Below the pieces are notes generated by a model that was given only the letters and a program-made list of their open reading frames with translations, ran no database searches and was not told the origin of the DNA. Position numbers and translations under genes: made by a program. A stretch of DNA of 64,000 nucleotides from Phycisphaerales bacterium (GTDB lineage: Bacteria > Planctomycetota > Phycisphaerae > UBA1845 > UTPLA1), in contig JAKSDK010000448.1 of NCBI GenBank assembly GCA_022360095.1, positions 248,001 to 312,000 on the forward strand, read 5' to 3'. This document shows positions 17,912 through 28,114 of this stretch, piece by piece (positions within the stretch are counted from its first letter, which is position 1; each line of letters begins with the position of its first letter).

Positions 17912-18235
17912 ATGACAGGCGTCATCAACATCGCGCTATCGGGGCTGAACAGAAACGCGATCGGCGTCCATACCGTCGCGAACAACGTGGCCAACGTCAA
18001 TACAAACGGATTCCGCGCTCAACGTTTGAGCACCTCGACCGACACAACCACACCGCGATACGACGCCGCAGAAGCACCCTTGGAAACGGCTTCGGACACA
18101 CGACCGCCATCCGACGTGGATCTCGCCACGGAATTTGTTGATCTCAAGCGTTATGAGATCGGCTATCGGGCCAACGCCACCGTGCTGACCATCGCCGATC
18201 GGTTGAGCGGTGAACTGCTGGATCTCGTCGGCTGA
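17912..18235 (+). CDS. Short orphan flagellar-rod-like protein
   Basis: This 107-residue protein joins the N-terminal flagellar rod motif (ALSGLNRNAIGVHTVANN then VANVNTNGF, about 7-36) directly to a C-terminal rod/hook motif (VDLATEFVDLKRYEIGYRA, then ATVLTIADRLSGELLDL). These are the two coiled-coil ends of FlgB/FlgC/FlgG-type axial proteins, with nearly all of the middle domain absent. FlgC and FlgB are usually about 130 residues. AAGGGG upstream supports the ATG. No other flagellar gene is in the window, so it may be a divergent rod component encoded apart from its operon or a repurposed relic. Confidence 0.75.
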   Translation: MTGVINIALSGLNRNAIGVHTVANNVANVNTNGFRAQRLSTSTDTTTPRYDAAEAPLETASDTRPPSDVDLATEFVDLKRYEIGYRANATVLTIADRLSGELLDLVG

Positions 18236-18259
18236 ATTCGAAGTTCCCGGATCGGTTGA

Positions 18260-18751
18260 CTACTCGTTGAAATCCGTAACCCCGGCCTGTCGGGCGAGCG
18301 TCTTGAGCCGTTGGTAATGCTCCGCCCCCTCTTCGGCCAGCTCCTTGAACAATGCCTGAAGGTCTTTCTGCGGCATGTACTTGCCATGATTGGCGTAGAA
18401 TCGGGCCGTCTTGCGCTCGGTCTGGAGGACCATCTTCATCACCTCCGCATACGATTTCTCGTCGCGAATCTCGAGCAGTCGCGGACCGGTGACGACCAGC
18501 TCCTTGTCTTCCGGCGTCAACACAAAGTCAACATCCGGATACAACTCCGTCAGTAGCTTTTGAAGGCGCTGCTTGTGATCCTGCTCTTCGTCCGCCATGT
18601 CGGCGAACTCCTTGCGATGGTCCTCGTTGGGCGCTTTTTCGCAAAGCACAAGATAGCGATAGGCCGCCACCGTCTCGCCATAGGCGCCTATGGCGAGCAG
18701 CTTGTCCGGGCCCCGCCCGGCGGCTGCGTCTGGGGTGAATTGATCTTCCAT
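18260..18751 (-). CDS. Ferritin-like/rubrerythrin-type protein
   Basis: This protein of about 163 residues has the four-helix ferritin-like pattern with carboxylate and His ligands spaced as in rubrerythrins: ETVAAYRY, MADEEQDHKQRL, QTERKTARFYANHGK and LAEEGAEHYQRL. It probably binds a di-iron centre; whether it stores iron or reduces peroxide is open. ATG 18751 (MEDQF) is chosen because the upstream in-frame extension runs into the preceding gene and is unlike the family. It starts 34 bases after the DsbD-like gene and is probably its downstream operon partner. Confidence 0.8.
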   Translation of the reverse strand: MEDQFTPDAAAGRGPDKLLAIGAYGETVAAYRYLVLCEKAPNEDHRKEFADMADEEQDHKQRLQKLLTELYPDVDFVLTPEDKELVVTGPRLLEIRDEKSYAEVMKMVLQTERKTARFYANHGKYMPQKDLQALFKELAEEGAEHYQRLKTLARQAGVTDFNE

Positions 18752-18785
18752 GGAAAGACTATTGTGGTCCGAGTCATGGGAGTTT

Positions 18786-21377
18786 TCAAGGAACGATGAA
18801 GTTTTGTGACTTCTTGCTGGCCATCCGGGCCTCGTCCTCGCTCTCCGGCGTCGGCGGAGGGAAAGCATGGTTGGAAGCTCGAACTTTACTCGGACCGGCT
18901 TTTTTTAGAGCATCCAGAACAATCCCAGGCGTCAGAAGCTCAGGCAGGATCTGCGGATCGTTGGGCTCGAAGGGTGAAAAAACAAGATACATCGGCACGC
19001 CGGCACGGCCAAACCGCTTCAGATCCTCTTTGATCTGCGGGACAGGCAAAGTGTAGTCCGCCTTGAATGGAATGACGTTGTGTTCCTTCATCAATGCCCT
19101 GACCTCTGGTTTGTCAATGGAGGATTTGAGATTGACTTTGCAGTTGACGCACCAGTCCGCGGTGTAATCCACAAAAACGGCATAGCCCTGCTTGACGAGT
19201 TTTTGTACACGATCTCGTCTGTAGTGTTTGAATGGAAATTTCTGTTTCCCCCAATCGATTGAAACGACTGCAGACCTAACCGGTTCGCCCTCGGGCCGGT
19301 CCTTCACTTCCTCACCCAAGGCAATTAGCTCGTTCCGCTCGATCTGCTGAGCGATGAGTTCGTCGACCGTTGTGACAAGCCGAAAGGGAACCGACCAACC
19401 CACGATCACGACGACGAGCCCCAATGTGTGGAGCGCGACCTTTCGCCCCATGGGGTCACCGAATTGAACCTTCCCCTTGATCCAAACCGCCACACTTACT
19501 GCCAACAAAAAGATCAACGTCAACAGCAACCCATGATCACCCAATTGACCTCTGACGGTATACAACAGCCAGATGACTGTCCCAAGAAGCAGGAAACCCA
19601 TCAACGCTTCAAAGACGCCCATCCAGGGGCCCGGTTTGGGGAGAAATTTGAGCCAACCGGGATTCGCCGACAGGACCAGAAAGGGAAACATCATGCCGAC
19701 ACCGACGGCCAGAAAAATGCCCGCGCCTTGCCCGGCCGGGAAATTGCTCGCCGCACCAACGGCGGCACTGAGAAATGGGGCCGTGCAGGCCGTTCCAAGA
19801 AGCGTCGCCAAGACGCCCGTGGAAAAAGCGGAGAAAACGCCTTCACCCTCGGCCTTCTCGCCTAACTTGTCAATCACTTTAGGAGTAAAGAGCGCAAAGA
19901 CTCCGAAGAGGCTGAGCGCAAACGCCGTAACCACGGCGGAGAGCCCCAGGACGACATGAGGCGCTTGTAGCAACTGGCCCCAACCAAACTCCTGATTGGT
20001 CTTGAAGTAGAGAAGCGCGATAAAACTGAAAAAAACGAGAATGCCGCCACAATAGGCCAGCCCTAATACGAAGACGCGTCCGCGATCCTCATTGGACTGC
20101 TTAACGAAAGAAAGAATCTTGAGCGAAATGACAGGCAACACACAAGGCATCAGGTTAAGGATCAGGCCTCCAATAAATGCCATCAACAAGACACCCCAAT
20201 AGCCCTGGTCCTGAAACCATTGCTGACTTCTCGCCAAAAAGCCCATTTGCTCAGATGCCGTCGCTGCCTCCGATCTTTCAGCCCGTGGGCTTTCCTTTTT
20301 ATCAGCGCCAACAGGAGCCGGCGTCGCCTGCGCCGCCATGACCGGCGCGGGCCCGCCCTTCATCTGCACTGGAATCCGCCACGTCACGTATTGCGGTTGG
20401 TAACATGTCCCGGCGTCCGAGCAGATTTGATACTGCAAAACGCCCCGGACCCAGCGCGGCGACGTGTCGGCCTCCTCGTCCACTTCAATCGGAATCTTGA
20501 AGGCCACTTTGCCGCCGTATTCACTGAGCTTGCCCAACAGCTTGTCTTTGCGGATGTGCGCCTTGGGGTACGCAACCTTGCCGATTTCGAAACCATCCGT
20601 CGTTTCAACAAACAGGTAGGCCGGAATCAACCCATCCTGAAGCGGCTTGTTCGATTGCATATGGTGCTTCGACGCGATCTCGACATTAAGGGTCGCACTG
20701 AACTTGTCGCCCGGCTCGACGACTTTCTTGTCCGTCGAGCCGCTCAACTTGATTCGCTCCGCACTCTCCCCCGGCGTCGGCAGGGCGTCCCTGGCTTCTT
20801 CGAAAAGCTTCTCGTTCGCCGGCTCGGGCTGGCTTCCCGCTGAAACCACCGGCAGAGAAAACGACACTTCGGCGTCACCCGGAATGCAATTCTGTTTGCA
20901 CGCCAGCCATCTGACTTCGCCCTTCAGCGTCGCCTGACCACCCACTTTGGCGGACGCAGACACCTTCACCGGCGTCAAGAAAATGGCCGTGCCTTCATGG
21001 ATGAAAGACGTTTCCTTTAGGACCTTGCTGTACTTCGCCTCGGGCACGGGGAACCGGGTCCGACCGATCTGATAACCGTCCGGTGCGCTCCAGTCGATTT
21101 CTGTCGGCAGACCGGTATCGCCGGGGTTGCGCCAGTAAACATGCCACTTCTTGTCCATCTTGAGCGAAACAGCAAGATGAAACGTTTCACCAGGGACAAT
21201 GGCCGCACGGTCGGTAAAGGCCTGGACCGTGACGTGGCCCACCTTCACAGATTTCGTCTTCGTATCGCTTCGCACTTGCCCCGGAAAAGCCCCGACCATG
21301 AACAGGATCAGCGGCCAAACCACTCGCCCCCCGACCGACTTGTTTCGATTCATCTTCATCTTAGATTCCAGAACCAT
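18786..21377 (-). CDS. ScsB/DsbD-type membrane thiol-disulfide reductase
   Basis: This 863-residue protein moves reducing equivalents across the inner membrane. After a signal peptide come an N-terminal periplasmic domain of the ScsB type (WHVYWRNPGDTGLP; Cys pairs in CKQNCIPG and CSDAGTC), eight or so membrane helices with the redox cysteines in LMPCVLPV and GTACTAPF, and a C-terminal thioredoxin domain with WCVNCK. Several in-frame ATGs occur at the start (21377, 21359, 21353); 21359 has GGAA at good spacing. It likely feeds electrons to periplasmic thiols or to cytochrome c maturation (compare the ResB-CcsA gene at 23852). The ferritin-like gene follows on the same strand. Confidence 0.92.
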   Translation of the reverse strand: MVLESKMKMNRNKSVGGRVVWPLILFMVGAFPGQVRSDTKTKSVKVGHVTVQAFTDRAAIVPGETFHLAVSLKMDKKWHVYWRNPGDTGLPTEIDWSAPDGYQIGRTRFPVPEAKYSKVLKETSFIHEGTAIFLTPVKVSASAKVGGQATLKGEVRWLACKQNCIPGDAEVSFSLPVVSAGSQPEPANEKLFEEARDALPTPGESAERIKLSGSTDKKVVEPGDKFSATLNVEIASKHHMQSNKPLQDGLIPAYLFVETTDGFEIGKVAYPKAHIRKDKLLGKLSEYGGKVAFKIPIEVDEEADTSPRWVRGVLQYQICSDAGTCYQPQYVTWRIPVQMKGGPAPVMAAQATPAPVGADKKESPRAERSEAATASEQMGFLARSQQWFQDQGYWGVLLMAFIGGLILNLMPCVLPVISLKILSFVKQSNEDRGRVFVLGLAYCGGILVFFSFIALLYFKTNQEFGWGQLLQAPHVVLGLSAVVTAFALSLFGVFALFTPKVIDKLGEKAEGEGVFSAFSTGVLATLLGTACTAPFLSAAVGAASNFPAGQGAGIFLAVGVGMMFPFLVLSANPGWLKFLPKPGPWMGVFEALMGFLLLGTVIWLLYTVRGQLGDHGLLLTLIFLLAVSVAVWIKGKVQFGDPMGRKVALHTLGLVVVIVGWSVPFRLVTTVDELIAQQIERNELIALGEEVKDRPEGEPVRSAVVSIDWGKQKFPFKHYRRDRVQKLVKQGYAVFVDYTADWCVNCKVNLKSSIDKPEVRALMKEHNVIPFKADYTLPVPQIKEDLKRFGRAGVPMYLVFSPFEPNDPQILPELLTPGIVLDALKKAGPSKVRASNHAFPPPTPESEDEARMASKKSQNFIVP

Positions 21378-22197
21378 TCAGACCGATAACTGAAACTGCG
21401 GAAACCACACATAAGACGTACAACGCACCGACCCACTGAAACGCACGTCTTGTGAATCAAGCCTAAGCCTGCGACTCATTTTCAGATTCCACGGTCCCAA
21501 TTTTAGATTGCAACAGGCCGGCCCGACAACCGCCCTCACACCCTATAACTGTCCTGCTGTCATGAGGTTTCGAAAGAAGAGGACGTCCGATTCCGCTTGA
21601 CGCATGAGAACCGACCTTTATACTGAGGCGTACGTAGGGTAAGTGTAAACGCCCTCTGGAGTTAGAGAATCTGTCCCCGCAATTGACACGGCGAGGATTA
21701 AACAAAAAGGACGCTGTGTCAGTTTGCCAAAGCGATTAAGGAGACTGTTTCCTCCGCATCAATGTGCGGAGGCGGGTGGGGGCGAATATTGTGGGTCAAA
21801 CCACTTTGATGGTGATGTAGTTTCTCGGTTTCTTAACGGAATGTTCAGCGAACACCAAAACCGAGACAAAAAGTAGGTGCCAGTTTTCCGTTTTTGTGAA
21901 GTGGAGTCTCGCGAAGTTAAGAAACTCGCATTTCTTTTGAGGAAAATTCCAGGGCTTGGCGGAACCCTCGACAAGAGCGTTCGCTGCCGGCTTTGAAGCC
22001 CCCTGACGGCACACGCATCGCGTCGATTCTGACGCCGGTTCAAAGCGGCTTGTCTCCACTCAATATCCGTCTTCCCAGTTTCCAGATTCGCTAAATCTTG
22101 ATCATGTTCGGAGTACAGGAAACGTGCATTGTACCGTAGGCACGTGGGCCCTGTTGAAGATTGATGACACTTCAATTCGTCAGAGAGGAAATTTCCC
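21378..22197. other. 820-bp intergenic region with several hairpins
   Basis: No convincing gene is present; the longest frame (minus strand, 21759-22259) has no recognisable motif. Structural elements are a perfect 8-bp hairpin CCTCCGCA/TGCGGAGG (21751-21758 with 21765-21772), a short TCAAA/TTTGA hairpin near 21797-21810, and a 9-bp inverted repeat TCTCGGTTT/AAACCGAGA (21823-21831 with 21858-21866). The part around 21820-21960 is visibly more AT-rich than the neighbouring genes. It could hold a structured RNA, the RNase Y leader or a decayed mobile element. Confidence 0.4.
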
Positions 22198-23778
22198 ATG
22201 GGACCTTTGATTTTTGCAGAGGTCTCGACCCCGTATGCTTGGCTGCTTTTGGGACTCATCCTGGGTGGCGTCGGGATGTTTGTCTTCCAAAGCTATTTGG
22301 CAAAGAAAAAACGAGCGAGCGCCGAATCACAGGCGGCTCAAATCGTCCACGCATCCGAAGAGCGTGCCAAGGAGATTGTCAGAGCCGCGGAGGTCGAGAC
22401 TAAAGCCACATTCCTGGCTCGTCAGGAAGAATTCGAAAAAGAGACGACGAGAACGCGCGGCGAAATCCGCGAAGCGGAGAAGCGCCTGGACAAGCGTGAA
22501 GACCAACTCGAACGAAAGTTCGACATGCTCGGCATCAAAGAGCGTAACATCGACAAGGCCGAAAGCAACGTTCGAGAAAAGACCAAGGAGATTGAGGGCA
22601 AGTCCAAAGAGATCGACGAGATTCTTCAAAAGGAGCGAAACGAGCTCCTCAAAATCGCCAATCTCTCCATGGACGACGCCAAACGGCAACTCTTCACGCG
22701 GCTGGAGAATGAGCTCGAGCACGAATGTGCCGAGATCGTTGCCAAGCGAGTCAATGAATGCCAGGACGAAGCGGAGCAGCGATCGCGCGACATCGTCATC
22801 ACCGCAATTCAGCGATTCGCCGCAGGCCATACGGCGGAGGCCACGGTCGGAACGGTCGACATCCCGTCCGACGAAATGAAGGGCCGCGTCATCGGACGCG
22901 AGGGGCGAAACATTCGAGCTTTCGAAAAAGCGTCCGGTGTCGACATCATCGTCGATGACACCCCCGGCGTGATCCTACTCACCTGCTTCGACCCCGTTCG
23001 CAAAGAAATCGGCCGCCAAGCTCTAAGTAAGCTGATCCATGACGGCCGCATCCACCCGACTCGCATCGAGGAGGTCGTGGAAGAGGTCAAATCCCATGTC
23101 GAAAAAGAGGTCATCGAAATCGGCAAGAAGGCGGCCATGGAGGCCAATGTTCAGGGCCTGAACCACAGGCTGATCGATTTGCTGGGCCGTCTTCATTACC
23201 GAACCAGCTACGGCCAAAACGTACTGCGTCACTCGATTGAAGTCGCCTATCTCTGCCAGATCATGGCCGACGAACTCGGGCTGAACAGCACGCTGGCGCG
23301 GCGATGCGGCCTGCTCCACGACATTGGAAAAGCGGTGTCCCAGGAAATGGAGGGCACCCACCCCGCCATCGGCGAAGAGATCTGCCGGAAATTCAACGAA
23401 CGGCCGGAAGTGTTGAACGCAGTCGCCGGGCATCATGGGGACATCCCCGCGACAAGTCCGTATACGCCGCTGGTCGCCGCGGCGGACGCCATCAGCGCCG
23501 CCCGCCCCGGCAGCCGTCGAGAGTCCCTCGAGCGATACATAAAACGCCTGCAGGAGCTTGAGGGGATTGCCAAAGGCTTCCAGGGCGTCAATCAGGCCTA
23601 CGCCATCCAGGCCGGCCGCGAGGTGCGCGTCATTGTGGACGCCAACAAAGTGGATGACGCCAGCGCAATGCGAATTGCCAGGGACGTGGCCAAGAAAATC
23701 GAATCCGACATGACCTATCCCGGCGAAATCAAGGTCACCCTCTTACGCGAAGTCCGAGCGGTGGAGTACGCAAAGTAG
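22198..23778 (+). CDS. rny: Ribonuclease Y
   Basis: This 526-residue protein is RNase Y, a membrane-bound endonuclease that starts mRNA decay. An N-terminal membrane helix (about 13-34) is followed by a long coiled coil (about 36-190), a KH domain with the GxxG loop GREG (233-236), and an HD domain with H374-D375 in [10 protein letters not shown]. Length and order match the family. GAGAGGAAA precedes the ATG. Confidence 0.95.
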   Translation: MGPLIFAEVSTPYAWLLLGLILGGVGMFVFQSYLAKKKRASAESQAAQIVHASEERAKEIVRAAEVETKATFLARQEEFEKETTRTRGEIREAEKRLDKREDQLERKFDMLGIKERNIDKAESNVREKTKEIEGKSKEIDEILQKERNELLKIANLSMDDAKRQLFTRLENELEHECAEIVAKRVNECQDEAEQRSRDIVITAIQRFAAGHTAEATVGTVDIPSDEMKGRVIGREGRNIRAFEKASGVDIIVDDTPGVILLTCFDPVRKEIGRQALSKLIHDGRIHPTRIEEVVEEVKSHVEKEVIEIGKKAAMEANVQGLNHRLIDLLGRLHYRTSYGQNVLRHSIEVAYLCQIMADELGLNSTLARRCGLLHDIGKAVSQEMEGTHPAIGEEICRKFNERPEVLNAVAGHHGDIPATSPYTPLVAAADAISAARPGSRRESLERYIKRLQELEGIAKGFQGVNQAYAIQAGREVRVIVDANKVDDASAMRIARDVAKKIESDMTYPGEIKVTLLREVRAVEYAK

Positions 23779-23838
23779 GCGCGTCGCCCAAAAGCACGAT
23801 CTGCGAGGGAAATCTCGGTTTCGCCGATCGAGCCGTGA

Positions 23839-23844
23839 TACAAT
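23839..23844 (+). promoter_or_regulatory. Candidate -10 box for a leaderless ResB-CcsA transcript
   Basis: TACAAT ends seven bases before the ATG at 23852 (GATACAATCTAGCTCATG). No Shine-Dalgarno sequence fits between them, and no clear -35 box is visible. Confidence 0.4.
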
Positions 23845-23851
23845 CTAGCTC

Positions 23852-26800
23852 ATGGAAATGAACGCACAAAGCAGCCACCCGGCCGGGAGCAATCCCCTCC
23901 GGGCGGCTTATCACCTCTTCAGCAGCATCCGGCTTGGCATTTTCTGGATGGCGGCGATCCTGGTCTACGGCGCGCTCGGCTCCGCCGTGCCGACGCTACG
24001 CCAACGGTTTGAACTCACGGAGTTTCAATACTTCAACCATTGGGTGTTCTTCGCGCTGATCGCCCTTTTCTGCATCAATCTGATCGTCGCCACCGTTCGC
24101 CGGATTCCCTTTAATCTGCGCAATCTCGGCGTGCTGACCGTCCACACCGGACTGCTCTTGCTTTGCGGCGGTTCGGTGCTCTATTTCGGCCGAAAAGTCG
24201 AAGGCGACGTCTGGCTGGATGCGCCTCAGATCAAGATTTATTCCATTGACCGATTTCGTCAGGACCCGAACCGCGCCTTGCTGAATCAGATCGTCGCCGT
24301 CGAGGGAAAAACCTGGGAGACCAACGCCCCCATGCTGGGTGGACGCCACCGCGTCGAAGTCGTCGAGGTCAAACACAACGGCCTAAGAACCGCAAGTGCC
24401 GTCAAAGTCAAAGTGCAGGCGCCCGACAAACCGGAAGAAACGGTGGAACTGACGTACGACGGCTCGGATCGGCAGCACGGTCACATTACACAACTTGGAG
24501 ATCGCATGGCGATGGTCCTGACCCCGGCCACATCGTCAGATGCGTTCTATGACAACACAACACCCGCCATACTGGTGCAGGCCGGCCGAGGCGATCCTGA
24601 GTGGATTGAACTTCCGCAGTTACCTTTCTACCACGAACGTTTCGTCGAAAACGAGGAAACTCGCAATGCTCCGTCCGTCGTGAACACAGCGGGACGCTCC
24701 GTTCGCTCCAAGAGAAACAATCCGCTGCCGCTGATCGAGCACTGGGCCATGCCGATTCCACTCATCGAACCGGGGACGGCCCTGGCTGAGGATTGGCCGA
24801 TCAAGATGGAAATCGACGGCTATTTGCCCTACGCCGAGCTGGAGCCGCGCGCGGTGCCCGGCGGAAATGCCGTACAGCCGATCGCCAAAGTAAAGCTGCG
24901 CCACGGCGAGTTCGAAAATGAAAACTGGCTGGTCGCCCTGGCTCCCAATCAATCGATGATGGAGCTTCAAAATCAGACGACGGTCGAGTTACGCTGGATC
25001 GGCGATGAAACAGTTCTCGACGAAGCCTGGACAAAACGGATCGACGGCCGCCACAACCTCGAAATCCACGTCAAGGATCAGGATATACGCCAGAGCCTCG
25101 ACGTCCGCCAAGGCCAGACCATCGACGTTAAGAACACCGGCTACCGCCTCACCGTCGAGGAGTTGCGACCGAATTGGCCGCTGATGACACAAGGATTTCA
25201 AGGCGCGAAAACACCGATCGCCTTGGTCCTCGTCGAATCGCAGGAAAGATCATTCCAACGATCCGTGCTGCAACGCTACCCGGCATTGAACCAGGATCGC
25301 TATCCAAGCTCCCATCCTGAGCAGGCGGGACAAAAAATCAGCGACACGTCCAATCTGGTCGACGACAATCTCGAAATCACCTACACAAAAGCAACCCAGG
25401 ACCATTTCATGATCGTTGCCGGTCATCAGTTCGCACCGACGGTGATTCACACGGCACCGGGCGGGAAGCGTTCGATTCAGCGTTTGGAAAAGGGAGAGTC
25501 CTTTTCGCCCGGCGACGACCTGGAGGTAAGTCTGGTTGATTTCATTGCACAGCCGCGCTTCGAGATGCGTCCCATCGTGATCCCGGAACGACACCGCCGT
25601 TCACTCATGGACGTCGGCCGTGGGAAATCGGTTGTGCGCCTGCATCTTGAGAGCACGGACAAGTCATGGTCCCATCGTGTCTGGATACCGTTCAGTGCCT
25701 ACAATACTCTGATCGCCGATGGAATGATGCCGGTCACCGTGGAAGACGTCCCGGGACTCGGAGAACTGCGATTCGTCTATGGTCGTGCGACACGATCGCT
25801 CCCGACGACCCTTTGCCTGGAACGACTGCACACCGAGTTCTACCCCGGTCAAGATCAACCACGGGAATGGACCAGCTATTTTCGCTATACAGACCCTGAA
25901 ACAGGTCGCGTGAAACGAGGCAAGGCCTTCCTGAACAACACGTACACCATCGGCCACTGGACGCTCTTTCAATCGTCGGCAGCCCGGGATCATGAAACGT
26001 TTACGGTCTTGGGCGTCGGCAACCGCCAGGGCGTTATGACGATGCTCGTGGGAAGTATGCTCATCGGTCTGGGCATGGTCTATGCTTTTAGTGTCAAACC
26101 CATTCTCGTCCGGCGTAGAAAACAACGGTTCGCCGACGAAGCTCGGCAGAAAAAAGAAATGAACGCCAAGAAACAATCGCCCGTCGCCGACAAAGCGTCT
26201 CCGCCTCCAGTCAAAGAAGTGATCTCGCGTACAGTCGTCGCGCTGGCCGTCCTGTCAGCGGTCGGTGCATCTTCGATCGCCAGGGCAGCCGAGGAACCGA
26301 GCAATCCCGCGAGTGATCTTGCCGCCATCCAGGACGACATCGACGTTGAAGCACTCGGGACGATGGCCATTTTGGATCAGGCCGGCTGGCGCTACACCAC
26401 GGTTGAATCCTGGTCTCGAAAAGTCAAGGGAGCCATCTACGGCTCCAAAGACTTTTACAACCTGGACCCGGTCGTGGCCGCGATGGAATTGATGATCAAT
26501 ACGCCGGCGTATCATGATCTTCCGGTCATCTACGTCAAAGATAAAGGCATCCTGAAGGATATCACGAAACACCCTATCCAGGTCTCCGATGAACAGGCCG
26601 AGAAAATCTTTAAATCTCGTCGCGTCAGCTATCGATTCCTGACGTCGCCTGCCGTGACGGAACGGCTTCAACAAATCAACGCCGACGTTCTAAAAGCCAG
26701 GGCCATGAACCGCCTTTTTGGCGCAAAGCATCATTATGAAAGTCTCCCTCGCAAGTTCACGATCATCCCGAATCCAGTAGGTGACGAGGAAACACCCTGG

Positions 26801-28114
26801 TCATCGATCCTCAATCTCCTGAATCCGAATGATCGCGGAAAAACCGGCCTCACCGAAGAGCAGACCCAAGAGGTCCTCGACGCATTCCGAGAATTTCGGC
26901 AGGGCTGGCTCGACCGAAACGCGGAGGGCATCAACGCGAGCGTCGCCAAACTCAACGAGATTCTTCCAACACTGGCCGCGCCGGGCATCTACCGCTCGCT
27001 GGAATCAAGAGAAGCGGAACGGAGCTATCGACGCCTCCAGCTCATGAGGCGCGCATGGTTTTTCTACATCTTCAGCTTTTTTATCTCCATTTTTGTCATG
27101 GCCACGCGCTATCGCTGGGTTCGGCCGGTCGGCCTCTTTTTTCTCATCGTCGCGATCGGCCTGCACGGCTATGACCTCTGGCTGCGCTGGGGGGTCATCG
27201 GGCGCGTTCCCGTGGCAAACATGTACGAAGCAGTGACGTCCTCGACCTGGATCGGAGCCCTGTTCGGACTCCTGCTGGAGTTGTTTACGAGGAAACGGGT
27301 TTTTCTGCTCGCGTCCTCTCTGCTTGGATTCTTTGCTCTGTCACTGCCTGAACTGCTGCTACCCGAGCAGGTCAACAACAACCTCCAGACCATGATGCCC
27401 ATTTTGGACGACATCATGCTCCGCATTCACACCGTCTTGATCATCGCCAGCTATGCGGTCATCACGCTGGCCTGGGGCGTGGCCAATTGCTATCTGTTCG
27501 TCTCCGCCATCCGTCAGCGATCGGCCCTCGCCCAAGGCACGATTGGCGCACAGATCGGCGCCATCATCTGTTTGATGATGGTCTACTTTGGCCGGTTCGA
27601 GTTGTCATGGGGCGTGTCTCACAACATCATGAGCCTGTTGGGTGAATACACGGACTCAACCGTCATGGTCACACAATTCCTGGTCACCTTCATCGTCGCG
27701 ATCGTCGGGGGCTCGTTCCTGTCGATGGGCTTCTTTTCACTGTTGGGCCTTGGGAAAACCGCGACATCAAGTGATTTGAATACCAGCGCCTTCCCCGTCC
27801 AACAAGATGTTCTCGGCGAATTCGATTTTTGTCATCGCGTGCTGCTCTACACCGCCGCCGTCTCGCTGTTTGTCGGGATCGTGCTCGGGGCGGTATGGGC
27901 CGACTATTCCTGGGGCCGGCCGTGGGGCTGGGACCCGAAGGAGGTTTTCGCCCTGAACACCTGGCTGGTCTACGCCATCATCATCCACGCCAGATTCGTG
28001 ACCAAGCAGCGTGCATTGTGGACAAGCGTGCTCAGTGTCTTCGGCTTCGCTGCCATGCAGTTCAACTGGTGGGTGGTCAACTTCTACATCGTCGGCCTGC
28101 ACAGCTACGCCTGA
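23852..28114 (+). CDS. Giant ResB-CcsA fusion, system II cytochrome c maturation
   Basis: This 1420-residue protein fuses the two halves of the system II haem-attachment machine (ResB/Ccs1 and CcsA). The ResB-like part has membrane helices near 30-55, 65-85 and 95-115 and a large periplasmic region up to a helix near residue 735. A linker with a second export-like hydrophobic segment and a periplasmic region of about 200 residues follows. The CcsA part has about eight helices and the haem-handling WWD-like motif WGRPWGWDPKE at residue 1354. Such fusions occur in other bacteria, where one protein exports haem and ligates it to apocytochromes. The di-heme peroxidase at 53733 is a possible client. 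The supporting thiol reductant may be the DsbD-like protein at 18786. Confidence 0.9.
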   Translation: MEMNAQSSHPAGSNPLRAAYHLFSSIRLGIFWMAAILVYGALGSAVPTLRQRFELTEFQYFNHWVFFALIALFCINLIVATVRRIPFNLRNLGVLTVHTGLLLLCGGSVLYFGRKVEGDVWLDAPQIKIYSIDRFRQDPNRALLNQIVAVEGKTWETNAPMLGGRHRVEVVEVKHNGLRTASAVKVKVQAPDKPEETVELTYDGSDRQHGHITQLGDRMAMVLTPATSSDAFYDNTTPAILVQAGRGDPEWIELPQLPFYHERFVENEETRNAPSVVNTAGRSVRSKRNNPLPLIEHWAMPIPLIEPGTALAEDWPIKMEIDGYLPYAELEPRAVPGGNAVQPIAKVKLRHGEFENENWLVALAPNQSMMELQNQTTVELRWIGDETVLDEAWTKRIDGRHNLEIHVKDQDIRQSLDVRQGQTIDVKNTGYRLTVEELRPNWPLMTQGFQGAKTPIALVLVESQERSFQRSVLQRYPALNQDRYPSSHPEQAGQKISDTSNLVDDNLEITYTKATQDHFMIVAGHQFAPTVIHTAPGGKRSIQRLEKGESFSPGDDLEVSLVDFIAQPRFEMRPIVIPERHRRSLMDVGRGKSVVRLHLESTDKSWSHRVWIPFSAYNTLIADGMMPVTVEDVPGLGELRFVYGRATRSLPTTLCLERLHTEFYPGQDQPREWTSYFRYTDPETGRVKRGKAFLNNTYTIGHWTLFQSSAARDHETFTVLGVGNRQGVMTMLVGSMLIGLGMVYAFSVKPILVRRRKQRFADEARQKKEMNAKKQSPVADKASPPPVKEVISRTVVALAVLSAVGASSIARAAEEPSNPASDLAAIQDDIDVEALGTMAILDQAGWRYTTVESWSRKVKGAIYGSKDFYNLDPVVAAMELMINTPAYHDLPVIYVKDKGILKDITKHPIQVSDEQAEKIFKSRRVSYRFLTSPAVTERLQQINADVLKARAMNRLFGAKHHYESLPRKFTIIPNPVGDEETPWSSILNLLNPNDRGKTGLTEEQTQEVLDAFREFRQGWLDRNAEGINASVAKLNEILPTLAAPGIYRSLESREAERSYRRLQLMRRAWFFYIFSFFISIFVMATRYRWVRPVGLFFLIVAIGLHGYDLWLRWGVIGRVPVANMYEAVTSSTWIGALFGLLLELFTRKRVFLLASSLLGFFALSLPELLLPEQVNNNLQTMMPILDDIMLRIHTVLIIASYAVITLAWGVANCYLFVSAIRQRSALAQGTIGAQIGAIICLMMVYFGRFELSWGVSHNIMSLLGEYTDSTVMVTQFLVTFIVAIVGGSFLSMGFFSLLGLGKTATSSDLNTSAFPVQQDVLGEFDFCHRVLLYTAAVSLFVGIVLGAVWADYSWGRPWGWDPKEVFALNTWLVYAIIIHARFVTKQRALWTSVLSVFGFAAMQFNWWVVNFYIVGLHSYA

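Noticed and set aside
21759-22259. Minus-strand frame in the rny upstream region
   Set aside because: No recognisable domain, no ribosome binding site, and it runs into the rny start region. Kept only as part of the intergenic description.
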